Notes under the pieces: model-generated
What the model saw: the letters and a program-made list of their open reading frames with translations, nothing else
The model's database searches: none
What the model was told of the DNA's origin: nothing
In this document: positions 1 to 9,827 of the stretch, piece by piece
Position numbering within the stretch: position 1 is the stretch's first letter
How the letters are laid out: the number at the start of each line of letters is the position of its first letter
Translations under genes and position numbers: made by a program
Source: a virus
IMG/VR virus record: IMGVR_UViG_3300004369_000126
Coordinates: 1 to 26,092 of that record
Direction: 5' to 3' (one strand)
DNA: 26,092 nucleotides

Positions 1-1924
<1,924 letters not shown>

Positions 1925-1939
1925 GATCGGAGTAGCTAA

Positions 1940-4900
1940 ATGGTAGATGCAAGTGTCGAGGCTGTGGATTTCACAGACACCCTACCTACCTTGACCAGTA
2001 AAGGAGTAGGTCTGAAAGAGGCTGAAGATTTCACAGGCACCGTACCCGTACTGGGAGCGAGAGAAGAATTTGATCAAGCTGTTGAGGTGAAAGATGCGGG
2101 CAGCTTTTTCGATATGTTCACCGACGGGTTGACTCCAGGACAAAGAAGCTATCTAGAAAAAAAGGGCGTTTCTGCCGAAGATTTTTTCCGATCTAAAATG
2201 TCTCGTGGCATGTCTCTTCCTAAACCAGTGGAAGACTTGTTGGGGTTGGAATCAAAATCGCCCTTACCGCCGGGTTTTAAAGAAGACGAGTTTCTGTCTC
2301 TTAGTGAAGGCCCAAGTGCTACGGAGGCAGAGAACAGTAGAAGAGAAAAGGTTTTAAGAAACACTGGATTCTATGAACAAGGTAGGCTCGACTTAGACAG
2401 CACCACTTTAACGATAGGACAAATTTACGACCTCAATAGGGCCGGTTCGGAAGAAGAAAAACTTAAGAAGTTAAAAGAGTTTTACGGAGACGGCGCTAGT
2501 TTGCAACCGGTAGTAGTGGGTGTGGACTCAGAAGGAAACGACATAATAGAGTTCCTTTACTCAAGAACTCCTACAGACAAATTTCGACGTTTGGAACCAT
2601 ATGGGTCTTTCACTGGTATTCGAGAATTAGCTAAAGACTGGGCTAGAAAAGATGTTGATCCAAAAGCCCGGAAAAGATTGGACGACATTTCTAAGAGATT
2701 TCTGGGGACCGCTTTAGATGAAGTAACAAGCCTCGAATATTTTCTCCCGGCTCTAGCTGTTGCTGTAACACCTGTTGCTGGAATGGGCCTTATCGCACAA
2801 ACGGCCATGGCCGGAGGTAGAGGAGCGGCGGCAGGAGGTTTGAATTTAATAGGGCAAGCTTTTGACCGTGTAATCGTTGGATATGATCCGTCAAACCTAC
2901 AGAATTTGGATATGTTGTCTGCTACGATAGATTCAGCTCTATTTGGCGTTGGCCCGTTGGCTATGAACACGCTGAAATGGTTCGGTGGAGATAGAAGCCC
3001 TATTTCTAAAGCTTACGACCTTGCAGGTGGCCAGAACGCTTTAGACTTCTTAACAAGAGTAGAACGAGTTTCTCCGGGTGCTTCTATTCCCAGAGCTTTT
3101 CTTTTCAGCAAGGGACTAGCAAGATCTTTCGTTGATCAAGTGTTTTCTTTTAATCCTGAGAAAGTCAAACAAGCAATAGCTCCTCTTGCAAAGGATATAT
3201 TTCTCAATTTATCTAATCAAGCCAAAAAAGCAGGAAATCTGACAAATGTCGGAGTGAACACTTTATTGCGGCTTCAAATTGATTCAGAACAACGCGCGAA
3301 AAAGTTGATGAACGATTATCTTGCAGGTTTCGCGAGTCAAAGGGGCACATCGGACATGGGCCAGGGTCCTAAAGCAGCCGAATTGGCTTTAAAAGGATTG
3401 AATGGTCTTTTCCAGAACATGACAGCAGTTAAAGATGCTCTTTATCACGAAGCCCTGAAGTCTCCAAAGGTTGTCGACGCAATTTACGACAACATGGATA
3501 TGACGGGCCTTAAAGAACTTTCTCAAGATGCTTTGCGTAAGGTGGTTTCAGAAACCAAAAGACAAGTCGGTGGAGAAGAGACCGCTGAAAAAGGTTACCA
3601 AGTAATCAATCCTCCCTCCGAAAGTATCCGTAGCATTTTAGAAAGAATTCTAAATCTTCCCGATAAGTTAGAGGGAGCTGCCGTAGACGCCTTAAACCAG
3701 GGGAAGAAGTCTTCTGTGATTTTGCAACTGCACACTCTCAAGCAAGAGTTGAGTCAGGCTAGTGATAACCTTGGCAGTGATGCTGCTTTCGTCAAGCCTC
3801 TTCGACAACGTCTAGATGACCTTATAGATAAGGCTGGGGATATCGTTGTTAGAGATGGAGGGGAAACAGCCGCAGATCTCTATAGGACCGCTCAAGCCTT
3901 AGCTCTTAGACAAGCAAACCTAAAAAGATCGAACTACATATCTAACGCATTGGCTAATAAAGACACAGAGCCGTTCATGGCTCTTATGGATCCTTTCATA
4001 CAAGGGGATACCGCTATTCGAGCTGATTCGTTGAGTTTGATGAATAGTGTTATAGACACTCAATGGACAGAACTGGTTAAATTGCCCGAGTTAAAACGAT
4101 TTTTCCCAAGAGAAAACTACACAAGCGTAGCACAAGCGAAAAAAGATTTTCGCATAGGTCTTAGAGACAGTGCTTTTGCTTTCCTAGGAAAAGAGCCTTC
4201 TGCAATCGGGGCTAATTTACTAGCACTTACTGGGGCGAGGTCTTTAGGTTCTAAAGAAACAATTCTCAACGATGAGAGTTTTAAATTTCTTGTTCCAAAT
4301 CAAACTGACAGAGCAAGACTTCTCTGGACCGTTCAAAAAATTGACAAAGAACAAAAAACGACGGAAATCTACAAATCAGCTTATAGTAATCTTTTCGATA
4401 TTGAACCTAACAGCAATGCTATGAGTAGAGATGTTTCTAGAGCATTGATGACGGAGCTTCGATCGAGAGCTTTGAAAGACGGATCGCCCACTTCGCTGTT
4501 GACGACAGGAAAAATTGAAAAAATATTTGACGCTATCGGAGATAGGATTGTTCCTCAGCTTCAACGATACTATGTGGAAAACATATTAAAAAGCTTCCAA
4601 ACGGGTATTCAAAAAGGAGATATTACTTTAGATCTAAAGCTGTTCGATTCACGAGTTCAGAGTTTGGATCCGTTTGATAGACAAGTCATGGATTATATCA
4701 CTGCAAAAGGAACGGGTTTAAACGGGCTGAATGATATACCTCAGCTTTTTGATGACATTAAAGAAATCTCTGGGGTTTTAGGGAATCTTTCTTCGGGTGA
4801 TTTTGCTGCGGGGCTGGCCACAGGTGCACAGGCCGGTAAGCTTTTGGGCAGTCAAAAAGTGAAGAATCTCATGAGTTTCATTTACAGAAACTTGGAAAAT

Positions 4901-5434
4901 AAAGCTTTGGTTTCTGCTTTATTGAAGCCCATGAATCGCAAATCCATAATGTCCGCCATATCAGAAAGTTCGCCACTCAGTTCAGCGAGCAAGAAAAGAC
5001 TCGTTCTTCAGATGCTGATAAGAGAGGAAGAAAATCTTTCTAGAGAGCCCGAATACGGTGTTCCTAAAGAGCTTCTCAACCTTGACGACTTAATCAACGT
5101 AAAAAACCCTAACGCATTACCCCCGCCTATTCGATCTGAAGTCATTGATAAGGTGAAAGCACGATTGAAAAGTGGGGAAATCAAAGAAGGAAAAACAGGT
5201 ATTGTCGAAAAAAACCCTATAGTAAAACAATGGCAGGGCCTGCAAGGAGGATCTTCTGACGACACCCTTTCTTCCCTCTTGTCAAGAGATCAGAACACTG
5301 CCCCACCGCCACCCCCTACTCCAATGGTGGGACTGCCGCAACAACAGGCACAAAACAGACCTCCTCCTGCCGCCCAAGGGGGGATTGCTACTCTTGCGGG
5401 GTTAGATAAGATAGGAATGCCCCTGTTTGCATAG
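1940..5434 (+). CDS. Giant virion protein, candidate internal or ejection protein
   Basis: 1164 residues; the start is supported by GGAG seven bases upstream. The N-terminus carries an imperfect internal duplication (DFTDTLPTLTSKG and DFTGTVPVLGARE, about residues 10 and 29). A hydrophobic Ala/Gly-rich stretch lies near residues 267-305, the long middle is helical and charged, and the C-terminus is low complexity with a run of six prolines, Gln-rich sequence and a final GGIATLAGL segment. I see no lytic transglycosylase or peptidase motif. Very large helical proteins beside the lysis genes are typical of internal virion or DNA-ejection proteins of podoviruses such as T7 gp15/gp16, but no direct similarity is claimed. 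Alternatives are a tail or baseplate component. It is followed after 14 bases by the lysozyme gene. Confidence 0.6.
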   Translation: MVDASVEAVDFTDTLPTLTSKGVGLKEAEDFTGTVPVLGAREEFDQAVEVKDAGSFFDMFTDGLTPGQRSYLEKKGVSAEDFFRSKMSRGMSLPKPVEDLLGLESKSPLPPGFKEDEFLSLSEGPSATEAENSRREKVLRNTGFYEQGRLDLDSTTLTIGQIYDLNRAGSEEEKLKKLKEFYGDGASLQPVVVGVDSEGNDIIEFLYSRTPTDKFRRLEPYGSFTGIRELAKDWARKDVDPKARKRLDDISKRFLGTALDEVTSLEYFLPALAVAVTPVAGMGLIAQTAMAGGRGAAAGGLNLIGQAFDRVIVGYDPSNLQNLDMLSATIDSALFGVGPLAMNTLKWFGGDRSPISKAYDLAGGQNALDFLTRVERVSPGASIPRAFLFSKGLARSFVDQVFSFNPEKVKQAIAPLAKDIFLNLSNQAKKAGNLTNVGVNTLLRLQIDSEQRAKKLMNDYLAGFASQRGTSDMGQGPKAAELALKGLNGLFQNMTAVKDALYHEALKSPKVVDAIYDNMDMTGLKELSQDALRKVVSETKRQVGGEETAEKGYQVINPPSESIRSILERILNLPDKLEGAAVDALNQGKKSSVILQLHTLKQELSQASDNLGSDAAFVKPLRQRLDDLIDKAGDIVVRDGGETAADLYRTAQALALRQANLKRSNYISNALANKDTEPFMALMDPFIQGDTAIRADSLSLMNSVIDTQWTELVKLPELKRFFPRENYTSVAQAKKDFRIGLRDSAFAFLGKEPSAIGANLLALTGARSLGSKETILNDESFKFLVPNQTDRARLLWTVQKIDKEQKTTEIYKSAYSNLFDIEPNSNAMSRDVSRALMTELRSRALKDGSPTSLLTTGKIEKIFDAIGDRIVPQLQRYYVENILKSFQTGIQKGDITLDLKLFDSRVQSLDPFDRQVMDYITAKGTGLNGLNDIPQLFDDIKEISGVLGNLSSGDFAAGLATGAQAGKLLGSQKVKNLMSFIYRNLENKALVSALLKPMNRKSIMSAISESSPLSSASKKRLVLQMLIREEENLSREPEYGVPKELLNLDDLINVKNPNALPPPIRSEVIDKVKARLKSGEIKEGKTGIVEKNPIVKQWQGLQGGSSDDTLSSLLSRDQNTAPPPPPTPMVGLPQQQAQNRPPPAAQGGIATLAGLDKIGMPLFA

Positions 5435-5448
5435 CACTGGATGATAAA

Positions 5449-5865
5449 ATGGACTATACGAGATTGATCGCTCAGCTGCGTAAGCATGAGGGCGTGGAGT
5501 ACAAACCGTACACTGATACCGTAGGTAAGCTTACTATCGGTGTGGGGCGAAATCTTGATGATCGTGGGCTGTCCGAGGACGAAATCGACTACCTATTGCA
5601 AAACGACATTAGGATAGTGGAAGAGGAACTGACACAGTGGTGGTCTCATTGGCAGTCGCTTAATCAAACAAGGCAGCTTGTCGTTGCAGACATGATGTTT
5701 AATATGGGTCGTCCTAGACTTTCTCAGTTCAAACTGTTTCTAATGGCACTAGAAGCCTCTGATTATGAAACGGCTGCGGTTGAAATGCTAGATTCCAAGT
5801 GGGCAGAGCAGGTCAAAGGTAGAGCTACGACCTTGGCCGAGATGATGTCCACAGGCGATGGATGA
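5449..5865 (+). CDS. Endolysin, GH24 (T4-type) lysozyme
   Basis: This 138 residue protein hydrolyses the MurNAc-GlcNAc bond of peptidoglycan at the end of infection. The T4 lysozyme catalytic triad pattern is intact: Glu14, then Asp23 after eight residues, then Thr29 after five, within KHEGVEYKPYTDTVGKLTIG. The typical later segments are also visible (Asn-Asp-Ile near 58, and ADMMFNMG near 79-86). Length is slightly shorter than T4 lysozyme (164 aa), common for phage members. No signal peptide or signal-arrest segment is evident, so release should depend on a holin. The stop overlaps the next small membrane-protein gene by eight bases, giving a lysis cassette. No strong ribosome binding site precedes the ATG. 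Confidence 0.93.
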   Translation: MDYTRLIAQLRKHEGVEYKPYTDTVGKLTIGVGRNLDDRGLSEDEIDYLLQNDIRIVEEELTQWWSHWQSLNQTRQLVVADMMFNMGRPRLSQFKLFLMALEASDYETAAVEMLDSKWAEQVKGRATTLAEMMSTGDG

Positions 5866-6022
5866 CTTTTTAAGCATAATTTCGGCCACTTGGCCCATAT
5901 TTGCTGCACTAGGCGGTATCGTCTACGCATTGATTAAATTGCATGTAGACCAGGAAAACATCAAAGAAAAAATCAAAGTTTTATTCGAGCTTTGGAACAG
6001 CAAAATAGACAAGGGTAACTGA
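5858..6022 (+). CDS. Small membrane protein, holin candidate
   Basis: 54 residues starting inside the last codons of the lysozyme gene (eight-base overlap). One hydrophobic segment spans roughly residues 5-27 (FLSIISATWPIFAALGGIVY), followed by a short charged amphipathic tail (KEKIKVLFELWNSKIDKGN). A single membrane helix, a charged C-terminus and tight coupling to an endolysin gene fit a holin or an associated lysis regulator. There is no lipobox or second membrane helix, so a spanin is less likely. No family was recognised. Its stop overlaps the next ATG in the tetranucleotide-like arrangement TGATG, indicating translational coupling. Confidence 0.6.
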   Translation: MDDFLSIISATWPIFAALGGIVYALIKLHVDQENIKEKIKVLFELWNSKIDKGN

Positions 6023-6189
6023 TGAGCACAGTTCCTTCAGAACACCTAGATCAGATATTTTGCTTGCGCTGCCTCAAGCTTTGCAAACCAGGACGTGTTC
6101 CAGGAACGCACTATGTGCATGGACATTTGGCTTGTGAAGAGTGCGGCAAGGTGCTGGAAGACTGCTGCCAAGGTGAGTGCTTTTCCTGA
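6022..6189 (+). CDS. Cys-rich mini-protein, zinc-ribbon-like
   Basis: 55 residues, start coupled to the preceding stop. Two CxxC knuckles (Cys14/Cys17 and Cys38/Cys41) plus Cys21, Cys48, Cys49 and Cys53 are consistent with a small zinc-binding fold. The function is unknown; small zinc ribbons in phages are often protein- or nucleic-acid-binding modulators. After the TGA stop the same frame remains open for 34 more codons, into a Lys/Ser-rich stretch that runs through the left arm of the inverted repeat, so a longer readthrough product or an eroded C-terminus is conceivable but not shown. Confidence 0.55.
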   Translation: MSTVPSEHLDQIFCLRCLKLCKPGRVPGTHYVHGHLACEECGKVLEDCCQGECFS

Positions 6190-6196
6190 TTACTCG

Positions 6197-6225
6197 AACT
6201 TTGCTATATAGATGAGATAGCGGAG
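6197..6225 (+). repeat. Left arm of 29 bp perfect inverted repeat
   Basis: The 29 bases from 6197 are the exact reverse complement of 6365-6393. The core reads gctatatagatgagatagcg. It lies eight bases after a stop codon, at the junction between the lysis block and the replication block. The next bases continue an imperfect match to cctccga near 6354-6360. Confidence 0.95.
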
Positions 6226-6364
6226 GTCGGAGCAGAAGGAAAAAAGAAAAAGTCAAAATCGTCGCGCGGCTCAGAGAAAGTCTTAAGCTGCTGAAACTGT
6301 TGTATATCCAGATATCTGATATTATGATATCCTAGGTAAAAAAAATTAATTCACCTCCGAATAT
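6226..6364. other. Non-coding spacer between inverted repeat arms, AT-rich
   Basis: 139 bases with no convincing gene. The first half is purine-rich (gaaggaaaaaagaaaaag), the second half AT-rich with nested palindromes: agatatct at 6310-6317, gatatc again at 6326-6331, cctagg at 6331-6336, then a run of A. Such a block at the late/early boundary could be a promoter region, an origin or a structured RNA. None of these is demonstrated. No well-spaced sigma70 promoter stood out; the nearest pair is TTGTAT (6300) and TATTAT (6320), with a spacer of only 14 bases. Confidence 0.5.
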
Positions 6365-6393
6365 CTCCGCTATCTCATCTATATAGCAAAGTT
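6365..6393 (-). repeat. Right arm of 29 bp perfect inverted repeat
   Basis: Exact reverse complement of 6197-6225, giving a 197 bp element from outer end to outer end. No target-site duplication flanks it and no transposase lies inside, so there is no positive evidence for an insertion element. Transcribed, the arms could pair as a 29 bp stem. Confidence 0.95.
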
Positions 6394-6472
6394 TGTCTTT
6401 TTGATAAAGCAGCGGTTAGTGTGGCTGCTCTGCGGTGCTACCGTAACAGCTACAAACACGTTAGGAACTTTC

Positions 6473-6565
6473 ATGCTCTCCATCAAAGAAGGCATCATCT
6501 TTATACTCATTCTCACATTGGTGGCTTTCTTTCTAGGGCTAGGAATAAGGATGCTATGGCCGTGA
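6473..6565 (+). CDS. 30 aa single-span membrane peptide
   Basis: The ORF starts at an ATG six bases after AGGA and encodes 30 residues: short N-terminus, hydrophobic helix about residues 7-24 (GIIFILILTLVAFFLGLG), then Arg-Met-Leu-Trp-Pro. The stop overlaps the helicase start by ten bases, which suggests translational coupling. The same frame is open upstream to 6350, and a GTG at 6419 would add a second hydrophobic segment (VWLLCGATVTATNTLGTF), but no good ribosome binding site supports that longer form. Function unknown; an early membrane-active peptide or lysis accessory protein are both possible. Confidence 0.45.
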   Translation: MLSIKEGIIFILILTLVAFFLGLGIRMLWP

Positions 6566-8004
6566 CATATCAGTTTAAAACGCAACCGTATGAGCACCAG
6601 TCAGATGCTTTGAACAAGGGCGCAGAGGAACCTTTTTTCGCTTACTTCATGGACATGGGCACAGGAAAAAGCAAGGTACTACTAGACAATGTGGGCCTTT
6701 TGTTTGAAGAAGGAAAAATTACGGGCGCTTGTATAATAGCCCCCAAAAGCGTGTATTTGAATTGGGCAGCAAACGAGGTGCCTTTCCACCTTCCAGACCG
6801 GTTCAATTTAGACATGCTGTGTTGGGCACCTTCCAATTCCAAGCGCAACCAAAAGCAAAGAAAACAATTCCTGCAAAAGGAACCGGGCAAGCTCAAACTC
6901 CTGTTCATGAACGTTGAGTCGTTGAGCAGCAAAAAAGGGACAGCGTTTTTAGAGTCTGTTCTCCACACCCATTCCCCTAACCTGTTGGCTATTGATGAAA
7001 GCACCACCATAAAAAGCAGAACAGCCGCGCGGACAAAGACCCTACTTCGGTTAGCGCAGTACGCTGACTACCGCAGGATACTTACGGGTTCTCCTGTTAC
7101 GCAGTCCCCGTTAGATCTGTTTACGCAATGCGAGTTTCTTCAAAAGAAAAGTTTAAACCAGAATTCCTACTGGGGGTTCCTTAACCGCTATGCAAAAATA
7201 CAACGAAAAACCATGGGCGCACACAGCTTCCAGCAAGTGGTGGGGTATCAAAATCTTGAAGAGCTAAACAAAATCATTCAACCGTTTAGCTTCCGAGTGC
7301 GCAAAGAAGACTGTCTGGACCTCCCAGACAAGATTTACCAAAAAAGAGAGGTTGAGCTGAACCCAGAGCAAAAAGCAGCCTACGAAAGCATGAAACGTGC
7401 TGCCATGGCCTTTTTAGAGCAGGGTGAGGTCACGGCAAGCACCGTGCTGACCCAACTTATGCGCTTACAGCAAATATGCTCTGGACACGTTAAAACAGAC
7501 CAGGGGGAAATCGTTGTTTTCCCGTCGCCCAAAGTGACTGAACTCATGAAGACGTTGGATGAGATAGAGGGCAAGTGCATCATTTGGTGCAATTTCACAC
7601 ATGACCTATTGCGCTTGGCCGGAGAGATAGAAAAGGTTCACGGAAAAGAAACGTATCGCCTTTTTTATGGTGCCGTGAAAGCTGAAGACAGGCAACAAAT
7701 TGTTAAAGAGTTTCAAGAGCCAGAAAACCCGTTCAGGTTTTTCCTTGGGCAACCGCGCTCTGGCGGTTATGGCCTTACTTTGACCCAGGCACAAACGGTG
7801 ATTTACTTTTCCAATGGGTTTGATCTTGAAATACGCTTGCAGTCAGAGGACAGGGCACACCGCATAGGGCAGACCAATAAGGTCACTTACATAGACTTCG
7901 TTGCTAAAGGAACGGTAGACGAAAAGATCCTTTATGCCTTGCGCAACAAGATTAACCTTGCCTCCCAAGTCATGGATGAGGGCTATAAAAAATGGTTGGT
8001 CTAA
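6556..8004 (+). CDS. SNF2-type superfamily 2 helicase/ATPase
   Basis: 482 residues from the chosen ATG, which follows a purine-rich aggaataagg and overlaps the upstream stop. An upstream GTG would add 45 residues without helicase character. Motifs in order: Q-like start PYEHQ (11-15), Walker A MGTGKSK (34-40), motif Ia IIAPKSVYLNW, Walker B DEST (147-150), motif III LTGSP (about 178), and motif VI QSEDRAHRIGQ (429-439) with the arginine fingers. The RAHRIGQ signature is diagnostic of SNF2-like enzymes. Phage members are double-stranded DNA translocases thought to act in replication, recombination or protein displacement; none of the accessory chromatin domains is present. It opens the replication gene block here. 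Confidence 0.9.
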   Translation: MAVTYQFKTQPYEHQSDALNKGAEEPFFAYFMDMGTGKSKVLLDNVGLLFEEGKITGACIIAPKSVYLNWAANEVPFHLPDRFNLDMLCWAPSNSKRNQKQRKQFLQKEPGKLKLLFMNVESLSSKKGTAFLESVLHTHSPNLLAIDESTTIKSRTAARTKTLLRLAQYADYRRILTGSPVTQSPLDLFTQCEFLQKKSLNQNSYWGFLNRYAKIQRKTMGAHSFQQVVGYQNLEELNKIIQPFSFRVRKEDCLDLPDKIYQKREVELNPEQKAAYESMKRAAMAFLEQGEVTASTVLTQLMRLQQICSGHVKTDQGEIVVFPSPKVTELMKTLDEIEGKCIIWCNFTHDLLRLAGEIEKVHGKETYRLFYGAVKAEDRQQIVKEFQEPENPFRFFLGQPRSGGYGLTLTQAQTVIYFSNGFDLEIRLQSEDRAHRIGQTNKVTYIDFVAKGTVDEKILYALRNKINLASQVMDEGYKKWLV

Positions 8005-8030
8005 AGATAAAAGTTTTGTTGCGCCTGTGC

Positions 8031-8045
8031 TTTTAGGGCCTAAAA
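8031..8045. promoter_or_regulatory. Palindrome in intergenic leader
   Basis: ttttagg-g-cctaaaa is a perfect 7 bp inverted repeat around one central base, about 40 bases before the next small gene. It has the size of a repressor or regulator operator half-site pair. No second copy was noticed, so an operator role is a guess. Confidence 0.3.
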
Positions 8046-8066
8046 TTAACTGTAGGCAATAACGCT

Positions 8067-8078
8067 CGTAGAAAGGGG
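8067..8078 (+). promoter_or_regulatory. Extended ribosome-binding motif, copy 1
   Basis: cgtagaaagggg lies 7 bases before the ATG at 8086. The identical 12-mer recurs at 21627 and 24050, each just before a start codon. The GGGG core can act as a Shine-Dalgarno sequence; the conserved CGTAGAA extension is not needed for that. Confidence 0.6.
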
Positions 8079-8085
8079 CTGACCC

Positions 8086-8163
8086 ATGTACCTAACCATG
8101 ATCACCATACTGTTTGTGATACCGGTGCTGGCTAACATTCTTATCGTGATTTTCTCGTCATGA
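8086..8163 (+). CDS. 25 aa single-span membrane peptide
   Basis: The ATG follows the cgtagaaagggg motif at good spacing and encodes 25 residues that are almost entirely a membrane helix (MITILFVIPVLANILIVIF). The stop overlaps the next ATG (ATGA arrangement), so translation is probably coupled. There is no family match by eye. It belongs with a set of five comparable small membrane ORFs in this window. Confidence 0.5.
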   Translation: MYLTMITILFVIPVLANILIVIFSS

Positions 8164-8486
8164 CCGTGTACATCGTGCAGGAAATGCGAGGCCGTGACAT
8201 AAGCGATGCCTTTGAATACGGTGATGTAAAAACCGTTGTCCCCGCAGGGGAACAAATCATCTCTTCTGTTGGGCCTATTTGCAGAATAGTAGAAAGAGAG
8301 CTGTGTAACTTTAAGCCCATGGCTGACTACCTTCTTCTATCTGGCGACCCCGTGGTTATCGGAATAGCTTGCGCGTTTGTAAGCGACGTAACCAGCGGGT
8401 TCTTTAGAGTTTTGAAATGGGATAGGTTGGACGAGCACTACCGACCTATCCTCATCAATCTGTGGGGTTCAGAAAATGAGCAGTGA
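8160..8486 (+). CDS. Conserved-type phage protein of unknown function
   Basis: 108 residues, start coupled to the preceding stop (ATGA). It is a compact mixed alpha/beta sequence beginning MTVYIVQEMRGRDISDAFEYG, with Cys at 41, 49 and 70 and no membrane segment or signal peptide. No enzyme motif was recognised. It lies in the replication block and overlaps the following gene by 11 bases, so it is probably expressed with the helicase and SSB-like genes. Confidence 0.75.
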   Translation: MTVYIVQEMRGRDISDAFEYGDVKTVVPAGEQIISSVGPICRIVERELCNFKPMADYLLLSGDPVVIGIACAFVSDVTSGFFRVLKWDRLDEHYRPILINLWGSENEQ

Positions 8487-9033
8487 ACTGGAAGAAATGG
8501 ACGAAATTTTCAGTACGTTAAATGACTCGTCTAAGCTGGGCACGGTCACCGCATTGGCCCGTTCCCAACTGGCCTTGCATGAACTGGTGCTGGCCTCTGA
8601 AGCTAAAACTAAAAAGCTGAAAGAGGAGCTACGCTCTATTCAGGAAGACCTACTACCAGCGGCTATGACGGAGCTTGGCTTGAACAGTATAGAGCTTAAC
8701 GACGGCAGCAAGGTAGTGGTGAAGACCTTTTATGGCGCTTCCATAAACAAAGAACATTTGGATCAAGCGTTTGATTGGTTAAACAGCGAAGGGTTTGGCG
8801 ACCTAATTAAAAACGTTGTCACAGCAAGTTTCAACCGTGGGGAAGAGGAAGACGCACAGACGTTGGCTGAAGAATTAGAAGGTGTGGGCCTCCGTGTGGG
8901 CACCAAAAAGTGGGTGGAGCCAATGACCCTTAAAGCTTTCGTAAGAGAACGGGTTGAGGAGGGCAAAGACTTGCCCCAGGACCTGTTTAATGTGTTTATC
9001 GGTGAAAAAGCTAACATCACAAGAAAGGGATGA
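8476..9033 (+). CDS. Coiled-coil phage protein of unknown function, SSB-linked
   Basis: 185 residues. The N-terminal third is acidic and helical, with a likely coiled coil around 35-58 (ASEAKTKKLKEELRSIQEDL). It is followed by a small beta-rich part (GLNSIELNDGSKVVVKTFYG, about 73-92) and a helical C-terminal half. The arrangement resembles a family of uncharacterised phage proteins usually encoded next to single-stranded DNA binding or polymerase genes, but I cannot name it with certainty. It overlaps both neighbours by a few bases, pointing to stoichiometric co-expression with the SSB-like protein downstream. Confidence 0.8.
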   Translation: MSSELEEMDEIFSTLNDSSKLGTVTALARSQLALHELVLASEAKTKKLKEELRSIQEDLLPAAMTELGLNSIELNDGSKVVVKTFYGASINKEHLDQAFDWLNSEGFGDLIKNVVTASFNRGEEEDAQTLAEELEGVGLRVGTKKWVEPMTLKAFVRERVEEGKDLPQDLFNVFIGEKANITRKG

Positions 9034-9035
9034 TA

Positions 9036-9827
9036 ATGGCTATGACAAAGAAAAGTGAAGGTGAGGTCATTGTGTTTGACCGAAACTCAGTACTTGAAGA
9101 ATTCGCTGGGGAGGGCTTGGAAGAGGTAACGTCAGAAGATCTAGCCATTCCCTTTCTGCGAGTGTTGGCGCAGCTTAGTCCGCAAGTGAACAAACGTGAC
9201 GGTGCTTATGTAGAAGGTGCTGAAGCGGGCATGATTTACAATACCGTTGCCAATGCAGCTTACGATGGTGAAAAAGGGATTTTGGTTGTCCCCTGCCACT
9301 ACAATAGGAAGTTTATCGAGTGGCAACCGCGTTCTTCTGGCGGGGGCTTTGTTAGCAGCCATCCTATAGACAGCAACCTGCTTAAAGAAACCACTAAAAG
9401 CGACCGTGGTGAGGATGTGCTTCCCAATGGAAACGTACTCACCAACACAGCCCAGTTTTTCGTATTGCTCGTAGAAGGTGAACAGTTGCAAAAGTGCTGC
9501 ATAACCATGAGCAGCACTCAGCTTAAAAAGGCTAGGCGTTGGGTCGCTCTTCAAGCGGGATTTAAGGGCAAAAGGAGCGACGGTTCTGCCTTCACACAGC
9601 CTAGCTTCAGCCAGATGTACCGGTTGAAAACTGTGGCAGAGTCTAACGATAAAGGCGATTGGTTTGGCTGGGACATTAGCCATGAACGTGCACTAGATCT
9701 CTCTGCAGAAGGGGGTGAGCTTTCCCTACTGTATGAGTGCCGTGACTTTAAAATAGCTGTTGCAGATGGCAGGGTAAAAACCAAGGACAGTAAGGAAAGT
9801 CCTGAGGAAGACGAAGCTCCGTTCTAA
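9036..9827 (+). CDS. Putative single-stranded DNA binding protein
   Basis: 263 residues from the ATG at 9036, chosen because AAAGGG lies about seven bases upstream; an ATG at 9030 would add two residues. The central part has a beta-rich pattern (GILVVPCHYNRKFIEW, AQFFVLLVEGEQLQKCCITM). The C-terminus is a disordered acidic tail ending in Glu-Asp-Glu-Ala-Pro-Phe. An acidic tail finishing in an aromatic residue is the hallmark of phage SSBs such as T7 gp2.5 and recruits replisome partners. The location between helicase and primase genes agrees. Sequence similarity to a named SSB family was not tested, so the call rests on tail, position and fold pattern. Confidence 0.65.
   Translation: MAMTKKSEGEVIVFDRNSVLEEFAGEGLEEVTSEDLAIPFLRVLAQLSPQVNKRDGAYVEGAEAGMIYNTVANAAYDGEKGILVVPCHYNRKFIEWQPRSSGGGFVSSHPIDSNLLKETTKSDRGEDVLPNGNVLTNTAQFFVLLVEGEQLQKCCITMSSTQLKKARRWVALQAGFKGKRSDGSAFTQPSFSQMYRLKTVAESNDKGDWFGWDISHERALDLSAEGGELSLLYECRDFKIAVADGRVKTKDSKESPEEDEAPF

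Noticed and set aside
6197-6393. Insertion sequence or MITE
   Set aside because: No transposase and no target-site duplication flanks the inverted repeat, so only the repeat itself is reported.
6421-6555. N-terminal 45-residue extension of the SNF2-type helicase from a GTG
   Set aside because: The sequence is His/Arg-rich without helicase character and overlaps a better small membrane ORF in another frame; the ATG at 6556 precedes the conserved PYEHQ region.
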